Shown here in pieces: positions 24,719 through 34,376 of a DNA stretch of 64,000 nt. The stretch is from Bacillota bacterium. GTDB lineage: Bacteria; Bacillota; Clostridia; Lachnospirales; Lachnospiraceae. The notes below the pieces were generated by a model that did no database searches, had not been told where the DNA came from, and was given only the letters and a program-made list of their open reading frames with translations. The translations under genes and the position numbers were made by a program. The stretch covers positions 1 to 64,000 of the forward strand of contig JAEVYT010000017.1 of assembly GCA_023392615.1 (NCBI GenBank). The letters run 5' to 3'. The first letter of the stretch is position 1. Every line of letters begins with the position of its first letter.

Positions 24719-25473
24719 AAACAATAACATTCGACAAGAAGGATATACACAATGGGAGACTTATAGTAATTAACAAACAGTATCCACTTAAAAGTGATAA
24801 TAAAGAGTGTAATATCTCAATGATACCTGCCTATGTAAGCAATCCGGAGGTACTACTCGAATATAAGACGGCTGCGGTTTTATCCCATCTCGTGGGGTAT
24901 TTAAAATGTGTGAACGAGATTATTCCTATCAGTGGGTACCGAACATTTGAGGAGCAATCCAAAATCTATACGGATTCGCTAGCAGAGAATGGCAGTGATT
25001 TTACTAACAAGTATGTAGCATTACCAAATCATAGTGAACATCAGTCAGGTTTAGCAATTGATTTGGCGTTAAATCAAAATCACGTGGATTTTATTCGACC
25101 TGATTTTCCTTACGACGGGATATGCAAAACATTTCGTGAGAAAGCTCCTTTATATGGATTTATAGAACGATATCAAAGCGGTAAGGAGGAAGTTACTGGT
25201 ATAGCACATGAGCCCTGGCATTTTCGTTATGTAGGATATCCGCATTCGATCATTATGCAGGAATACGGACTTGTCTTAGAGGAGTATATTGATTTCTTGA
25301 AATCCTTCCCATACGAAGGAGAACATTTTAACACTGAAGTATTTGGGCAGAAGGTAGAAATATATTATGTAAATGCGGATTCAAATGATACATCAGTAGT
25401 ATTGGAGGATGATGCGATCTATCAGACCTCCGGTAATAACATGGATGGTTTTATAATAACGGTATGGAGGTAA
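24715..25473 (+). CDS. vanXY: VanXY-type D,D-peptidase
   Basis: The 252-residue enzyme has the zinc motif Ser-Glu-His-Gln-Ser-Gly-Leu-Ala-Ile-Asp and the Glu-Pro-Trp-His motif, both of the VanY/VanX fold, plus the Ser-Gly-Tyr-Arg-Thr substrate loop. It lacks a signal peptide or membrane anchor, as expected for cytoplasmic VanXY enzymes that remove D-Ala-D-Ala and terminal D-Ala. It is coupled to vanG (ATGA) and to the racemase behind it. Confidence 0.85.
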   Translation: MKTITFDKKDIHNGRLIVINKQYPLKSDNKECNISMIPAYVSNPEVLLEYKTAAVLSHLVGYLKCVNEIIPISGYRTFEEQSKIYTDSLAENGSDFTNKYVALPNHSEHQSGLAIDLALNQNHVDFIRPDFPYDGICKTFREKAPLYGFIERYQSGKEEVTGIAHEPWHFRYVGYPHSIIMQEYGLVLEEYIDFLKSFPYEGEHFNTEVFGQKVEIYYVNADSNDTSVVLEDDAIYQTSGNNMDGFIITVWR

Positions 25474-25478
25474 ACATC

Positions 25479-26669
25479 GTGAAGGGGTCGAAGGTATATG
25501 GGGGGATTGATAATTTTCGAGTGATATTTCGAAAAGAATCGAAGCATGAGAAGGAAAGAGATCGTTCATGGATCGAGATTAACACGGACAATCTAAAATA
25601 CAACGCAAAATTACTGAGCAGTCTCATGCAGCCGGGCTGTGAGATGATGGCTGTTGTGAAAGCGAATGCATATGGACATGGTGCTGTTAGGGTATCAAAA
25701 TGTCTGAATACGATAGGTGTTAAGTCCTTCGCAGTTGCGACGATAGATGAGGGGATTGAGTTACGTAAGAATGGTATCCGCGGTGAGATTTTAGTCTTAG
25801 GATATACGGATCAAAGCAGAGTGAATGAATTACATCATTATCAGTTGATTCAAACCGTAATTGATTATGAGTATGCGATAATGTTGAGTGATTTCAACAA
25901 ATCGTTGAAGGTTCATATTAAAGTAGATACCGGTATGCATCGCTTGGGGTTACCGTCAGAAGCGGTTAATCAGATTAAAGAAATTTTTTGTCTAGAAGGG
26001 CTGAAAGTATGTGGCATTTATACTCATCTATGTGTTGCTGATAGTATGGATAAGGAGGACGTTAAATTTACCTGGAATCAGATAGAAGACTTTTACTACT
26101 TGTTGAGACAACTTGAAAAATTAGGTGTTGTAATTCCTAAAATACATATTCAAAGTAGCTATGGCTTGCTTAATTATCCAGAGTTGCAGTGTGACTATGC
26201 ACGTATCGGAATTGCGCTTTATGGCTCACTTAGTACTCAAGGAGACCCGACAAAGCTCACAGCAGATCTTCGCCCGGTGTTGTCACTGAAATCTAGAATA
26301 GCAATGATACGCGAGATTTCTGCCGGAGAATCAGTAGGGTACGGAAGGGATTATCAGCTTACCAGAGATAGCAGAGTCGCGGTTATACCGATCGGTTATG
26401 CAGATGGACTACCCCGAAGTCTTTCGGATGGATTTGGGAGGGTATTGGTAAAAGGGAATCAAGTATCTATGATAGGCAGAATCTGTATGGATCAGCTTTT
26501 GATCGATATAACCGATATTCAAGGAATCAATAAAGGAGATATCGTAACCTTGATTGGTGAGGATGGAACAGAAGAAATTGCTGCGGTTAATGTTGCAAAA
26601 AGTGCAGGGAGTATAACGAATGAGCTATTTAGCCGGTTAGGTAATCGCATGGAACGGATATATCTTTGA
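25479..26669 (+). CDS. vanT: VanT-type serine/alanine racemase without the membrane domain
   Basis: The 396-residue protein is a fold-type III PLP racemase: the PLP lysine is in Val-Val-Lys-Ala-Asn-Ala-Tyr-Gly-His-Gly, and Gly-Tyr-Gly-Arg-Asp-Tyr lies near the C-terminal domain. VanT proteins normally carry a multi-span membrane domain in front; here only a 30-residue basic linker remains before the racemase. It should make D-Ser (or D-Ala) in the cytoplasm. I choose the GTG at 25479 after GGAGG; an ATG at 25464 overlaps vanXY and sits on that site. Confidence 0.85.
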   Translation: MKGSKVYGGIDNFRVIFRKESKHEKERDRSWIEINTDNLKYNAKLLSSLMQPGCEMMAVVKANAYGHGAVRVSKCLNTIGVKSFAVATIDEGIELRKNGIRGEILVLGYTDQSRVNELHHYQLIQTVIDYEYAIMLSDFNKSLKVHIKVDTGMHRLGLPSEAVNQIKEIFCLEGLKVCGIYTHLCVADSMDKEDVKFTWNQIEDFYYLLRQLEKLGVVIPKIHIQSSYGLLNYPELQCDYARIGIALYGSLSTQGDPTKLTADLRPVLSLKSRIAMIREISAGESVGYGRDYQLTRDSRVAVIPIGYADGLPRSLSDGFGRVLVKGNQVSMIGRICMDQLLIDITDIQGINKGDIVTLIGEDGTEEIAAVNVAKSAGSITNELFSRLGNRMERIYL

Positions 26670-26730
26670 TGTAACGACAAGAGGCAACTTTATCAATTGA
26701 GATGATTACCAATGAAATATAATATATCAT

Positions 26731-26765
26731 AAAAAGCTTTGTAGCGCTTATGCACAAAGCTTTTT
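26731..26765 (+). terminator. Terminator of the van operon
   Basis: AAAAAGCTTTGT pairs perfectly with ACAAAGCTTTTT across an 11-base loop, giving a strong stem with U-rich ends on both strands. It follows vanT by about 60 bases. Confidence 0.85.
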
Positions 26766-26863
26766 ATGTCATTTGAGAAAGGTGAATGTAATATTGGACG
26801 GGTATAAATTTTTTATAAAGAGGGTGTAAAGAATATATAAAAATAAATGTAGAAATTTTCTTA

Positions 26864-26893
26864 TTGACAATATATAATATGCTTGAGTAAAAT
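26864..26893 (+). promoter_or_regulatory. Promoter of kimA
   Basis: TTGACA (26864-26869) and TAAAAT (26888-26893) are 18 bases apart. A relatively short leader follows; I did not recognise a c-di-AMP (ydaO) riboswitch in it. Confidence 0.6.
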
Positions 26894-26946
26894 ATTTAAA
26901 TTCGGTTAAAAATTAAGCGTATGAGAAATCAGGGAGAAACTAACAA

Positions 26947-28812
26947 ATGAATATCAAAGAATTACTACTTGGTAAACCTTTAAAAAATGACCAGCTCAGT
27001 CATGAGAAAATGTCACGTGTATGGGGATTGCCAATCATGGCAAGTGACGCAGTGTCTTCGGTTGCATATGCAATTGAAGAGATTTTATTAATACTGATTC
27101 CTGCAATTGGTTTAATAGCATTTCGATCACTTCCGTATATTGTGTTACCTATTTTATTATTATTATTTCTATTAGTACTATCATATTCACAAATTATAGA
27201 CCACTATCCAAGAGGTGGTGGTGCATATGCCGTTGCAAAAGAAAACATTGGTAAGCCGTTTGCCTTATTATCGGCAGCGGCACTTACAATTGATTATATT
27301 TTAACGGTAGCGGTTAGTATTTCATCCTCTACCGCAGCAATAATCGCAGTATTTCCTTCCGTTCATGAATATAAGGTAATTGTATCTTTAGTCTTTGTTG
27401 CATTAATAACTTTGATGAATCTTCGTGGGATGAGGGAGTCCTCTAAGGTATTTGGATTACCCACTTATATCTTTATCGGATCGATGGGTGTTATGATTGT
27501 ATTCGGTTTCTTTAAACTATTAACAGGAACATTAAACCCGATCCAATATCCGAAGGGAGTAATTCCTACTGAGACGATACAGGGTCTGGGCGCAATTATT
27601 TTATTGAAGGCATTTTCTTCCGGTTGTTCAGCAATGTCCGGTGTTGAAGCAGTCAGTGATGCAGTACCAAGCTTTAAGAACCCTCCGACAAGGAATGCTA
27701 AGCATGTTTTATTTATGCTTGGTACCATTATCTTCTTTATCTTTGGCGGAACATCTATATTAGCAGTACATCTGCAGGTAGCACCATTTGCAGGCCATAC
27801 TGTATTATCACAGATTTCAGGTGCAATATTTGGACATACCTTCATGTATTATGAATTACAGATATTTACTACATTGATATTGCTCCTTGCAGCGAATACA
27901 GCATATAACGGGTTACCTCAGTTGTTTTATATTCTTGCACATGACGGTTATGTTCCAAGACAGTTTTCTTCCAGAGGTACAAAGTTAAGCTTTTCTAATG
28001 GTATTGTTTTTATCTTTATATCAGCTTCATTATTAATTATCTTTTTTAAAAGTGAAACGCATGCAATCATTCCTTTATATTCTGTGGGTGTATTTATTTC
28101 CTTTACCATAGCACAGTTTGGTATGTTTAAGAAATGGATTATTACAAAAGAAAAAGGATGGCAGTATAAATGTTGGATTAATGGGCTAGGCGCGTTAGTA
28201 ACCTTTGTGGTATCGATTATCGTTTTTGTAATGAAATTCCATCATGGAGCTTGGATCTTAGCGGTAGCGATACCGATCATTATGTTTATAATGTATGTGA
28301 TCAATAAGCATTATGAGTCAATCGGTAAGCAGCTAGTCCTTGAGAAGTTTAATCCTTATTATAATGAAAATGCGGTGTCCTCTACCCAATGTATCTTGAT
28401 GGTACATGATATTAATAAGCCTTTTCTTAAGGCAATTAATTATGCTAACTCGATTTCCAATAATATCACTGCGCTTCATGTATGTCGACATCCGGAGCAT
28501 GCAAAGGGTCTTCGTAAGCAGTGGGAAGACCTAGCGATACCGATTAAACTTGAAATTATTGAAACACCTTATCGTGATATCATTAAACCGATGGATGACT
28601 ATCTATGGCAGAGGGAGAAAGAGTTGAATCATGGAGAAAATATCTCGGTAATTATTATTAAATTTATCACTGCACATTGGTATGATAATTTATTGCATAA
28701 TCAAACAACTTATTTTTTCAGTCATCATCTGAGTAAGCATAAGAATATTTCTACTGTTATTCTGCCGTTCCATTATATGCTGGATGATAAACATTTTCAA
28801 AATAAGATTTAA
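26947..28812 (+). CDS. kimA: KimA-type potassium importer (APC superfamily)
   Basis: The 621-residue protein has about 12 membrane segments (30-450) and a cytoplasmic C-terminal domain (about 470-621). The start (Met-Ala-Ser-Asp-Ala-Val-Ser-Ser-Val-Ala-Tyr-Ala) and the Tyr-Pro-Arg-Gly-Gly-Gly-Ala-Tyr motif match B. subtilis KimA (YdaO) in both sequence and length. KimA imports K+ and is inhibited by c-di-AMP. It stands alone. A generic APC amino-acid permease is the alternative. Confidence 0.85.
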   Translation: MNIKELLLGKPLKNDQLSHEKMSRVWGLPIMASDAVSSVAYAIEEILLILIPAIGLIAFRSLPYIVLPILLLLFLLVLSYSQIIDHYPRGGGAYAVAKENIGKPFALLSAAALTIDYILTVAVSISSSTAAIIAVFPSVHEYKVIVSLVFVALITLMNLRGMRESSKVFGLPTYIFIGSMGVMIVFGFFKLLTGTLNPIQYPKGVIPTETIQGLGAIILLKAFSSGCSAMSGVEAVSDAVPSFKNPPTRNAKHVLFMLGTIIFFIFGGTSILAVHLQVAPFAGHTVLSQISGAIFGHTFMYYELQIFTTLILLLAANTAYNGLPQLFYILAHDGYVPRQFSSRGTKLSFSNGIVFIFISASLLIIFFKSETHAIIPLYSVGVFISFTIAQFGMFKKWIITKEKGWQYKCWINGLGALVTFVVSIIVFVMKFHHGAWILAVAIPIIMFIMYVINKHYESIGKQLVLEKFNPYYNENAVSSTQCILMVHDINKPFLKAINYANSISNNITALHVCRHPEHAKGLRKQWEDLAIPIKLEIIETPYRDIIKPMDDYLWQREKELNHGENISVIIIKFITAHWYDNLLHNQTTYFFSHHLSKHKNISTVILPFHYMLDDKHFQNKI

Positions 28813-29181
28813 CTAATATATAAAAATGGATTGAAGAATGATACTGAATAATTTATTAATTACAAACACTCAGATTCATTCATCAGGGCTCCCACAAGAT
28901 TGGATTAAACCAAGCTTATGGGAGCCCTGATTAGCATGTAGCAGCTGACCTGTCCTTTTGTAAATCATCTTCATTATAGGTCACATTTTTCATCATTCTA
29001 TTATATCATTATCAAACCTATGTTGAATTCTAATAGATTGATCTACCAGAGCTTTTTTAGTAGTGAACAATGAAATCATGAAAATGATTAATAATCCTTC
29101 GTATTACAAATAATTAAATTGAAAAACCCATTATTCTTGGTATAATGAAAGCACTACACTCTTAAAGGAGAAAAATATATT
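28813..29181. other. Intergenic region with hairpin and promoter
   Basis: This 369-base gap holds a 16-base stem (28883-28898 with 28915-28930, one mismatch, TCAGGGCTCCC arms) after kimA, which may act as a terminator though no T-run follows. The promoter of the ABC operon lies at 29119-29146. I see no gene in it. Confidence 0.6.
29119..29146 (+). promoter_or_regulatory. Promoter of the ABC transporter operon
   Basis: TTGAAA (29119-29124) and TATAAT (29141-29146) are 16 bases apart, about 35 bases before the ABC gene start. Confidence 0.65.
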
Positions 29182-30102
29182 ATGAACCCAATTATCAGTG
29201 TGAAAAATTTTGTTAAATCGTATGGTAACTTTAAAGCCGTGGATGATATCAGCTTTGAAGTGGAAGAAGGATCAATATTTGCATTTCTTGGACCAAACGG
29301 TGCAGGAAAGAGTACCACCATCAATACCCTCTGTACTATATTTGAAAAAACATCGGGTACGTTATTGATTGATGGTAAGGATGTCACAACGAATAAGAGC
29401 GATGTTAGGGCGGCCATCGGAGTAGTGTTCCAGGATTCTACCTTGGATGCAAAGATGACAATTGAGGAAAACCTAATCATGCACTGTGTATTTTATCACA
29501 TTCCGAAGAAGGAAGTGGAGGAAAGAATTCAATTCGTATTAAAGTTAGTAGATTTGTTAGCTGAGAGAAAGAAAGTGGTTGGAGCATTGTCCGGTGGAAT
29601 GAAGCGACGTGTGGAAATTGCAAGAGGATTAATACATTATCCGAAAGTGTTATTTTTAGATGAGCCAACTACCGGACTGGATCCACAGACCAGATCCCAT
29701 ATCTGGGAGTATATATTAAAACTGCAACGAGAGAGAAATATTACGATTTTTCTGACGACTCATTATATGGAAGAAGCGGAAGTGTGTGATAAGATTGCGA
29801 TTATTGATGGCGGCAAAATTGTGGCTCATGATACCCCATATGCATTAAAGAAGCAGTATACAAAGGATAAAGCATTTATAACCACTAAAAATGAAGAGAA
29901 ACTAGAACAGTTATTGCAGGAACATGACCTGGAATATGTGAAAAAGGAAGGCTACTACAGAGTTGATGCCGAGAACATAGATCGTCTATTGCAGGTAATC
30001 AGTCTTCAAAAGGATGACATTGTTGATCTTGAGATCAAAAAGGGAACATTCAATGACGTATTTTTAGAGATAACAGGTCGAAAGATTCGAGAGGAGGCTT
30101 AA
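29182..30102 (+). CDS. ABC exporter ATP-binding protein (DrrA-like)
   Basis: The 306-residue ATPase has Walker A (Gly-Pro-Asn-Gly-Ala-Gly-Lys-Ser-Thr), signature Leu-Ser-Gly-Gly-Met-Lys-Arg-Arg, Walker B (Leu-Phe-Leu-Asp-Glu-Pro) and the DrrA-type Thr-Thr-Gly-Leu-Asp-Pro-Gln. The C-terminal extension (about 225-306) is typical of drug or lipid exporters. It pairs with the ABC-2 permease that starts one base after its stop. The substrate is unknown. Confidence 0.9.
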   Translation: MNPIISVKNFVKSYGNFKAVDDISFEVEEGSIFAFLGPNGAGKSTTINTLCTIFEKTSGTLLIDGKDVTTNKSDVRAAIGVVFQDSTLDAKMTIEENLIMHCVFYHIPKKEVEERIQFVLKLVDLLAERKKVVGALSGGMKRRVEIARGLIHYPKVLFLDEPTTGLDPQTRSHIWEYILKLQRERNITIFLTTHYMEEAEVCDKIAIIDGGKIVAHDTPYALKKQYTKDKAFITTKNEEKLEQLLQEHDLEYVKKEGYYRVDAENIDRLLQVISLQKDDIVDLEIKKGTFNDVFLEITGRKIREEA

Positions 30103-30103
30103 T

Positions 30104-30940
30104 ATGCAAACAATTATAACACTTTGGATTAGAGGGTTAAAGGCATTTGTTCGTAACAAAACAGGTTTGATATTTTCCTTGGTTTTCCCTCTCTTCTTTG
30201 TATATGTGTTTGGTGCGATATTTAAGAATGATTTTATCGAGAATCCGATTGCATACATGCTATCGGGAGTTATTATTACCACGGTTTTTGAAGGTTCCTT
30301 AAACTTGGCCTCAACCACCGTTGATGATATGGTAAGTGGGTTTATGAAGGAGGTACTTGTATCTCCGGCTAAGAGACTACATGTAGCAATTGGGCAGCTT
30401 TTGTCCGCTGCAACGGTTTCCACTCTTCAAGGGATTATGATTCTGATTATTGGTTTATTTATTGGGATAAAATTTACTTCTTGGACGACACCAATCTTTA
30501 TACTTTTAGCAATGATCTGCGTTGGATTGGTATTTTCGGGTGTTGGTTTATATATGGCAACAAAGGTGCGCAGTGGTCAAACATTTCAGATTATCAAAAC
30601 AGCAATTACGATGCCATTGACATTTGTATCCGGTGCATATATCCCGCTGGCAATGTTGCCGGATTTATTAAAATATGTAGCATATATTAACCCGATGACT
30701 TATGCAACTGCATTCTTTCGAATGATTGTATTAGAAAAGACAAACCTATCCAATGAGGCTCTCGTGAAGGAGGGCTTGGCGATAGATATAAACGGCTTTA
30801 TCGTATCACCGTTTTTATCATTTATCATATTTATGTTAATTGGCGCATTGTTCCTTATTCTGGCAACCAGATCCTTTGTAAAAACAGATTTTTCTAAGAT
30901 TAACAGAAGCGCGAATGATGCAAGTGCATTGTGGGGATAA
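30104..30940 (+). CDS. ABC-2 type permease (DrrB-like)
   Basis: The 278-residue membrane protein has six predicted segments and the ABC-2 pattern (Lys-Glu-Val-Leu-Val-Ser-Pro, then Tyr-Ile-Asn-Pro-Met-Thr-Tyr near 200). It forms the exporter channel with the preceding ATPase. Confidence 0.88.
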   Translation: MQTIITLWIRGLKAFVRNKTGLIFSLVFPLFFVYVFGAIFKNDFIENPIAYMLSGVIITTVFEGSLNLASTTVDDMVSGFMKEVLVSPAKRLHVAIGQLLSAATVSTLQGIMILIIGLFIGIKFTSWTTPIFILLAMICVGLVFSGVGLYMATKVRSGQTFQIIKTAITMPLTFVSGAYIPLAMLPDLLKYVAYINPMTYATAFFRMIVLEKTNLSNEALVKEGLAIDINGFIVSPFLSFIIFMLIGALFLILATRSFVKTDFSKINRSANDASALWG

Positions 30941-30949
30941 TGGAGTGAT

Positions 30950-31729
30950 ATGCGATTAGATAAGTATCTGGCTGAGGCATCAGTTGGCAAGAGGAAGATA
31001 ACCCGTGAATATATACAAGCAGGTAAAGTTACAGTAAACCATCAGGTGGTAACGGAGCCTGCTAGGGACATTGATGAAATTCATGACATGGTTGAATATC
31101 AGGGCGAAGAGATTGTCCAATCCCAAAGAGTATATTATATGTTTCATAAACCGGGTGGATGTGTTACTGCAACTAAAGATCTAGAGAATAAGACAGTTCT
31201 TGATTATTTTGATCCAAAACATGCGAAGGGTTTATTCCCAATAGGAAGATTGGATAAAGATACCGAGGGCCTTCTTCTATTAACCAATCACGGAGAATTC
31301 AGTCATAGCATAATGCATCCGGATAAGCATGTAGAGAAAGCTTATTTCTTCTGGGCACTTGGTGAACTGGATGATCAAAAGGAAGAATTGCTAAGAACAG
31401 GGATTATTATAGGAGAGAATGAACCTCCTGCAAGAGCATTACAACTTAAAGTGATAGATTCCGGAGAGTATAAAGAACTTAAGGATAAAATGAATGCTAA
31501 TAGCATAAAAGAGGTGCGAATCAATCCTATGTATCAACCTGTGCTTTCCGGGATATTGACAATAGCGGAGGGTAGGAAGCATCAGGTAAAAAGAATGTTA
31601 AAGGCGGTTGGTTGTTATGTGGTTTATCTTAAGCGGATATCCATCGGAGGACTGACGCTGGATGAAACTTTACAACCAGGTTGTTACAGAGAACTGAGTG
31701 ATGCGGAAATTAAAATGCTATATCGTTAG
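30950..31729 (+). CDS. RsuA-family rRNA pseudouridine synthase
   Basis: The 259-residue enzyme has an N-terminal S4 RNA-binding domain (1-45) and the catalytic Gly-Arg-Leu-Asp-Lys-Asp-Thr-Glu-Gly motif (Asp about 102), then Gly-Arg-Lys-His-Gln-Val-Lys. It isomerises a uridine in rRNA, in E. coli RsuA position 516 of 16S. It follows the ABC permease by nine bases; the co-transcription looks accidental in function. Confidence 0.88.
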   Translation: MRLDKYLAEASVGKRKITREYIQAGKVTVNHQVVTEPARDIDEIHDMVEYQGEEIVQSQRVYYMFHKPGGCVTATKDLENKTVLDYFDPKHAKGLFPIGRLDKDTEGLLLLTNHGEFSHSIMHPDKHVEKAYFFWALGELDDQKEELLRTGIIIGENEPPARALQLKVIDSGEYKELKDKMNANSIKEVRINPMYQPVLSGILTIAEGRKHQVKRMLKAVGCYVVYLKRISIGGLTLDETLQPGCYRELSDAEIKMLYR

Positions 31730-31848
31730 TTAATTAAGTTATGTCAATATCGACCTAAAACTAAGTCATTAATCCGAATAGAATGAGCATTATAAATATG
31801 ATAAAATGTCTTTGTTGGTAATGAATTGTCGTTATAAGGAGAAGGATT

Positions 31849-34131
31849 ATGAAAACAGAGAAGATAAAAGAACTAATAGCAAAAATGACCTTAGAGGAAA
31901 AAGCATCACTATGCTCTGGTGAAGACTTCTGGCATACCAAGGCAATCGACAGATTAGGAGTTCCATCCTCAATGGTTTCTGACGGTCCTCATGGACTTCG
32001 CAAACAGGATATGGAAGGCGATCATCTGGGAATTAACGATAGTATCAAGGCAGTATGCTTCCCGGCTGGGTGTGCGACTGCAGCATCTTTTAATCGTGAT
32101 CTGGTTGTTAAGATGGGTGAGGCTTTGGGTAATGCTTGTCAGGCAGAAGGAGTAAGTGTAGTACTTGGCCCTGCTGTGAATATTAAACGTTCCCCGTTGT
32201 GTGGACGTAACTTCGAGTATTCATCAGAAGATCCTCTGGTAGCAAGTGAGATGTCGGGAGCATTGATTCAAGGTGTGCAGAGTAAGAATGTAGGAACAAG
32301 TATCAAGCACTTTTTAGCAAATAATCAAGAAACCAGAAGAATGTCCTGTTCTGCTGAAATAGATGAGAGAACATTAAGAGAGATTTATCTGTCAGCTTTT
32401 GAGGGAGCTATAACAAAACAGAAACCGTGGACGGTTATGTGCTCTTATAATAAAATCAATGGAGTTTATGCAGCAGAGAATAAGACCTATTTAACAGATG
32501 TTTTAAGAAATGAATGGGGCTTTGACGGCTATGTAGTGAGTGACTGGGGTGCAGTCAACGAACGTGTGGCAGATCTAGCAGCAGGAATGGATCTTGAGAT
32601 GCCGGGCTCACATGGAGTAAACGATGTGCTCATCGTAGAAGCGGTAAAGAACGGCACATTGGATGAAAGTTTGTTAGATACCGCAGTAGAAAGAATATTA
32701 AATATTGTATATCGTTTTGAAGAAAATAGAGATCCAGATGCAGTATTTGATCTTGATAAAGACCATGAATTAGCAAGAAAGATAGCACATGAAACGATCG
32801 TTCTGTTAAAGAATGATGATATATTACCATTGGATGAAAAAGAAGAGATCGCTTTTATCGGAGAATTTGCCATCAAGCCTCGTTATCAGGGCGGCGGCAG
32901 TTCCCATATCAACAGCCATAAATTCACATCAGCAGTTCAGGAGGTAGAGGGAAAGAACAATATTACCTATGCTCAGGGTTACCGTACGGCTGAAGATGAA
33001 GTTGATGATGCACTTGTGAAAGAAGCGGTAGAAGCTGCTAAGAGAGCAAAGTTTGCTGTAGTATTTGCTGGTCTTCCGGATTCTTTTGAATCCGAAGGTT
33101 ATGACAGGGATCATATGGGATTACCAAATTGTCAAAATCATCTGATAGATGCTATTACATCAGTTCAGCCGAATACAGTTATTGTTCTTCATAATGGTTC
33201 TCCTGTGGAGATGCCTTGGATTGGTAAGGTAAAAGGTGTTCTGGAAGCATACCTGAGTGGTCAGGCAGTTGGAGGTGCTGTTGTTGATATTCTGTTTGGT
33301 AAAGTAAATCCAAGTGCAAAACTAGCTGAAACATTCCCACTCAGATTGGAAGATAACCCATCTTATTTAAACTTTCCCGGTGAAGAAGATATCGTAGAGT
33401 ACAAGGAAGGAATCTTTGTAGGATATCGTTATTATGATAAGAAAAAGATGGAGGTACTGTTCCCGTTCGGATACGGTCTATCCTATACAAGTTTTGAATA
33501 TTCAAATCTTAAATTGAGTAGTAAATCAATTAAGGATACTGATAGTGTTACTGTAACGGTGGATGTAAAAAACACCGGTAAGGTAACCGGTAAAGAAATT
33601 GTACAGCTATATGTTGGTGATAAAGTAAGCACAGTAATCAGACCGGTGAAAGAATTAAAGGATTTTGCTAAGGTGGAATTAGCTCCTAGTGAAACAAAAA
33701 CGGTAACCTTTGAACTGGGTAAGAGAGCCTTTGCTTACTATAACACTAAAATTAAGGATTGGCATGTAGAAAGTGGCGAGTTTGACATATTAATCGGTAA
33801 ATCCTCCAGAGATATTGAGTTATCAGAGAGTATCACAGTTGAATCCACAGTAGCTCTTCCTTTTGTGTTTACAAAGGATACACCACTTGGAGATATTGTT
33901 CACAATGAAAAGGCAATGAAGATCATTAATGAGACGGTTAATCTGGATGAATTATCAGGAATCTCGAATAATGACGGCGAGGGTTCAGCTTCTGAGGCGA
34001 TAACAGCAAAGATGCAGGAAGAAATGTTAAAATTCATGCCTTTGCGTGGAGTGATAAGCTTTGGAAAGAGTATGACGGTGAAGGAACTGGAGGATGCAGT
34101 TGAGCGTTTGAATAGAGAAGCATCTGTATAA
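31849..34131 (+). CDS. GH3 beta-glucosidase
   Basis: The 760-residue protein has the GH3 N-domain (about 10-300) with the Ser-Asp-Trp nucleophile (Asp232), the C-domain (about 320-530) and an FN3-like domain (about 570-655). About 90 helical residues follow, an extension seen in clostridial enzymes. There is no signal peptide, so it should split imported cello-oligosaccharides or other beta-glucosides in the cytoplasm. It stands alone with its own strong terminator. Sugar specificity cannot be read from the sequence. Confidence 0.92.
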   Translation: MKTEKIKELIAKMTLEEKASLCSGEDFWHTKAIDRLGVPSSMVSDGPHGLRKQDMEGDHLGINDSIKAVCFPAGCATAASFNRDLVVKMGEALGNACQAEGVSVVLGPAVNIKRSPLCGRNFEYSSEDPLVASEMSGALIQGVQSKNVGTSIKHFLANNQETRRMSCSAEIDERTLREIYLSAFEGAITKQKPWTVMCSYNKINGVYAAENKTYLTDVLRNEWGFDGYVVSDWGAVNERVADLAAGMDLEMPGSHGVNDVLIVEAVKNGTLDESLLDTAVERILNIVYRFEENRDPDAVFDLDKDHELARKIAHETIVLLKNDDILPLDEKEEIAFIGEFAIKPRYQGGGSSHINSHKFTSAVQEVEGKNNITYAQGYRTAEDEVDDALVKEAVEAAKRAKFAVVFAGLPDSFESEGYDRDHMGLPNCQNHLIDAITSVQPNTVIVLHNGSPVEMPWIGKVKGVLEAYLSGQAVGGAVVDILFGKVNPSAKLAETFPLRLEDNPSYLNFPGEEDIVEYKEGIFVGYRYYDKKKMEVLFPFGYGLSYTSFEYSNLKLSSKSIKDTDSVTVTVDVKNTGKVTGKEIVQLYVGDKVSTVIRPVKELKDFAKVELAPSETKTVTFELGKRAFAYYNTKIKDWHVESGEFDILIGKSSRDIELSESITVESTVALPFVFTKDTPLGDIVHNEKAMKIINETVNLDELSGISNNDGEGSASEAITAKMQEEMLKFMPLRGVISFGKSMTVKELEDAVERLNREASV

Positions 34132-34167
34132 CGATATATTTAAATTCATAAATTAATAAAACATTTT

Positions 34168-34240
34168 AAAGGCTTATATGCTGCTATAGTCTATGGAGTA
34201 AGAGTTACTCCTATGGTTATAAAAGTATATAAGCCTTTTT
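34168..34240 (+). terminator. Terminator of the GH3 gene
   Basis: AAAGGCTTATAT pairs with ATATAAGCCTTT and ends in five T. The loop contains a second small hairpin (GGAGTAA-GAG-TTACTCC). Confidence 0.8.
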
Positions 34241-34376
34241 GTTAATATTAACGCTAGTATTACATACGAATCGATAAGGCATATTTTTCGCATCTACGTG
34301 GCCATGGATATGCTTTAATCACATCGGAAGAGCAGGATGTATATAATAATTAATAATATACATGTGGCGTGGTGAA

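Noticed and set aside
26766..26946. c-di-AMP (ydaO) riboswitch before kimA
   Set aside because: The leader after the promoter is only about 55 bases and lacks the conserved ydaO core.
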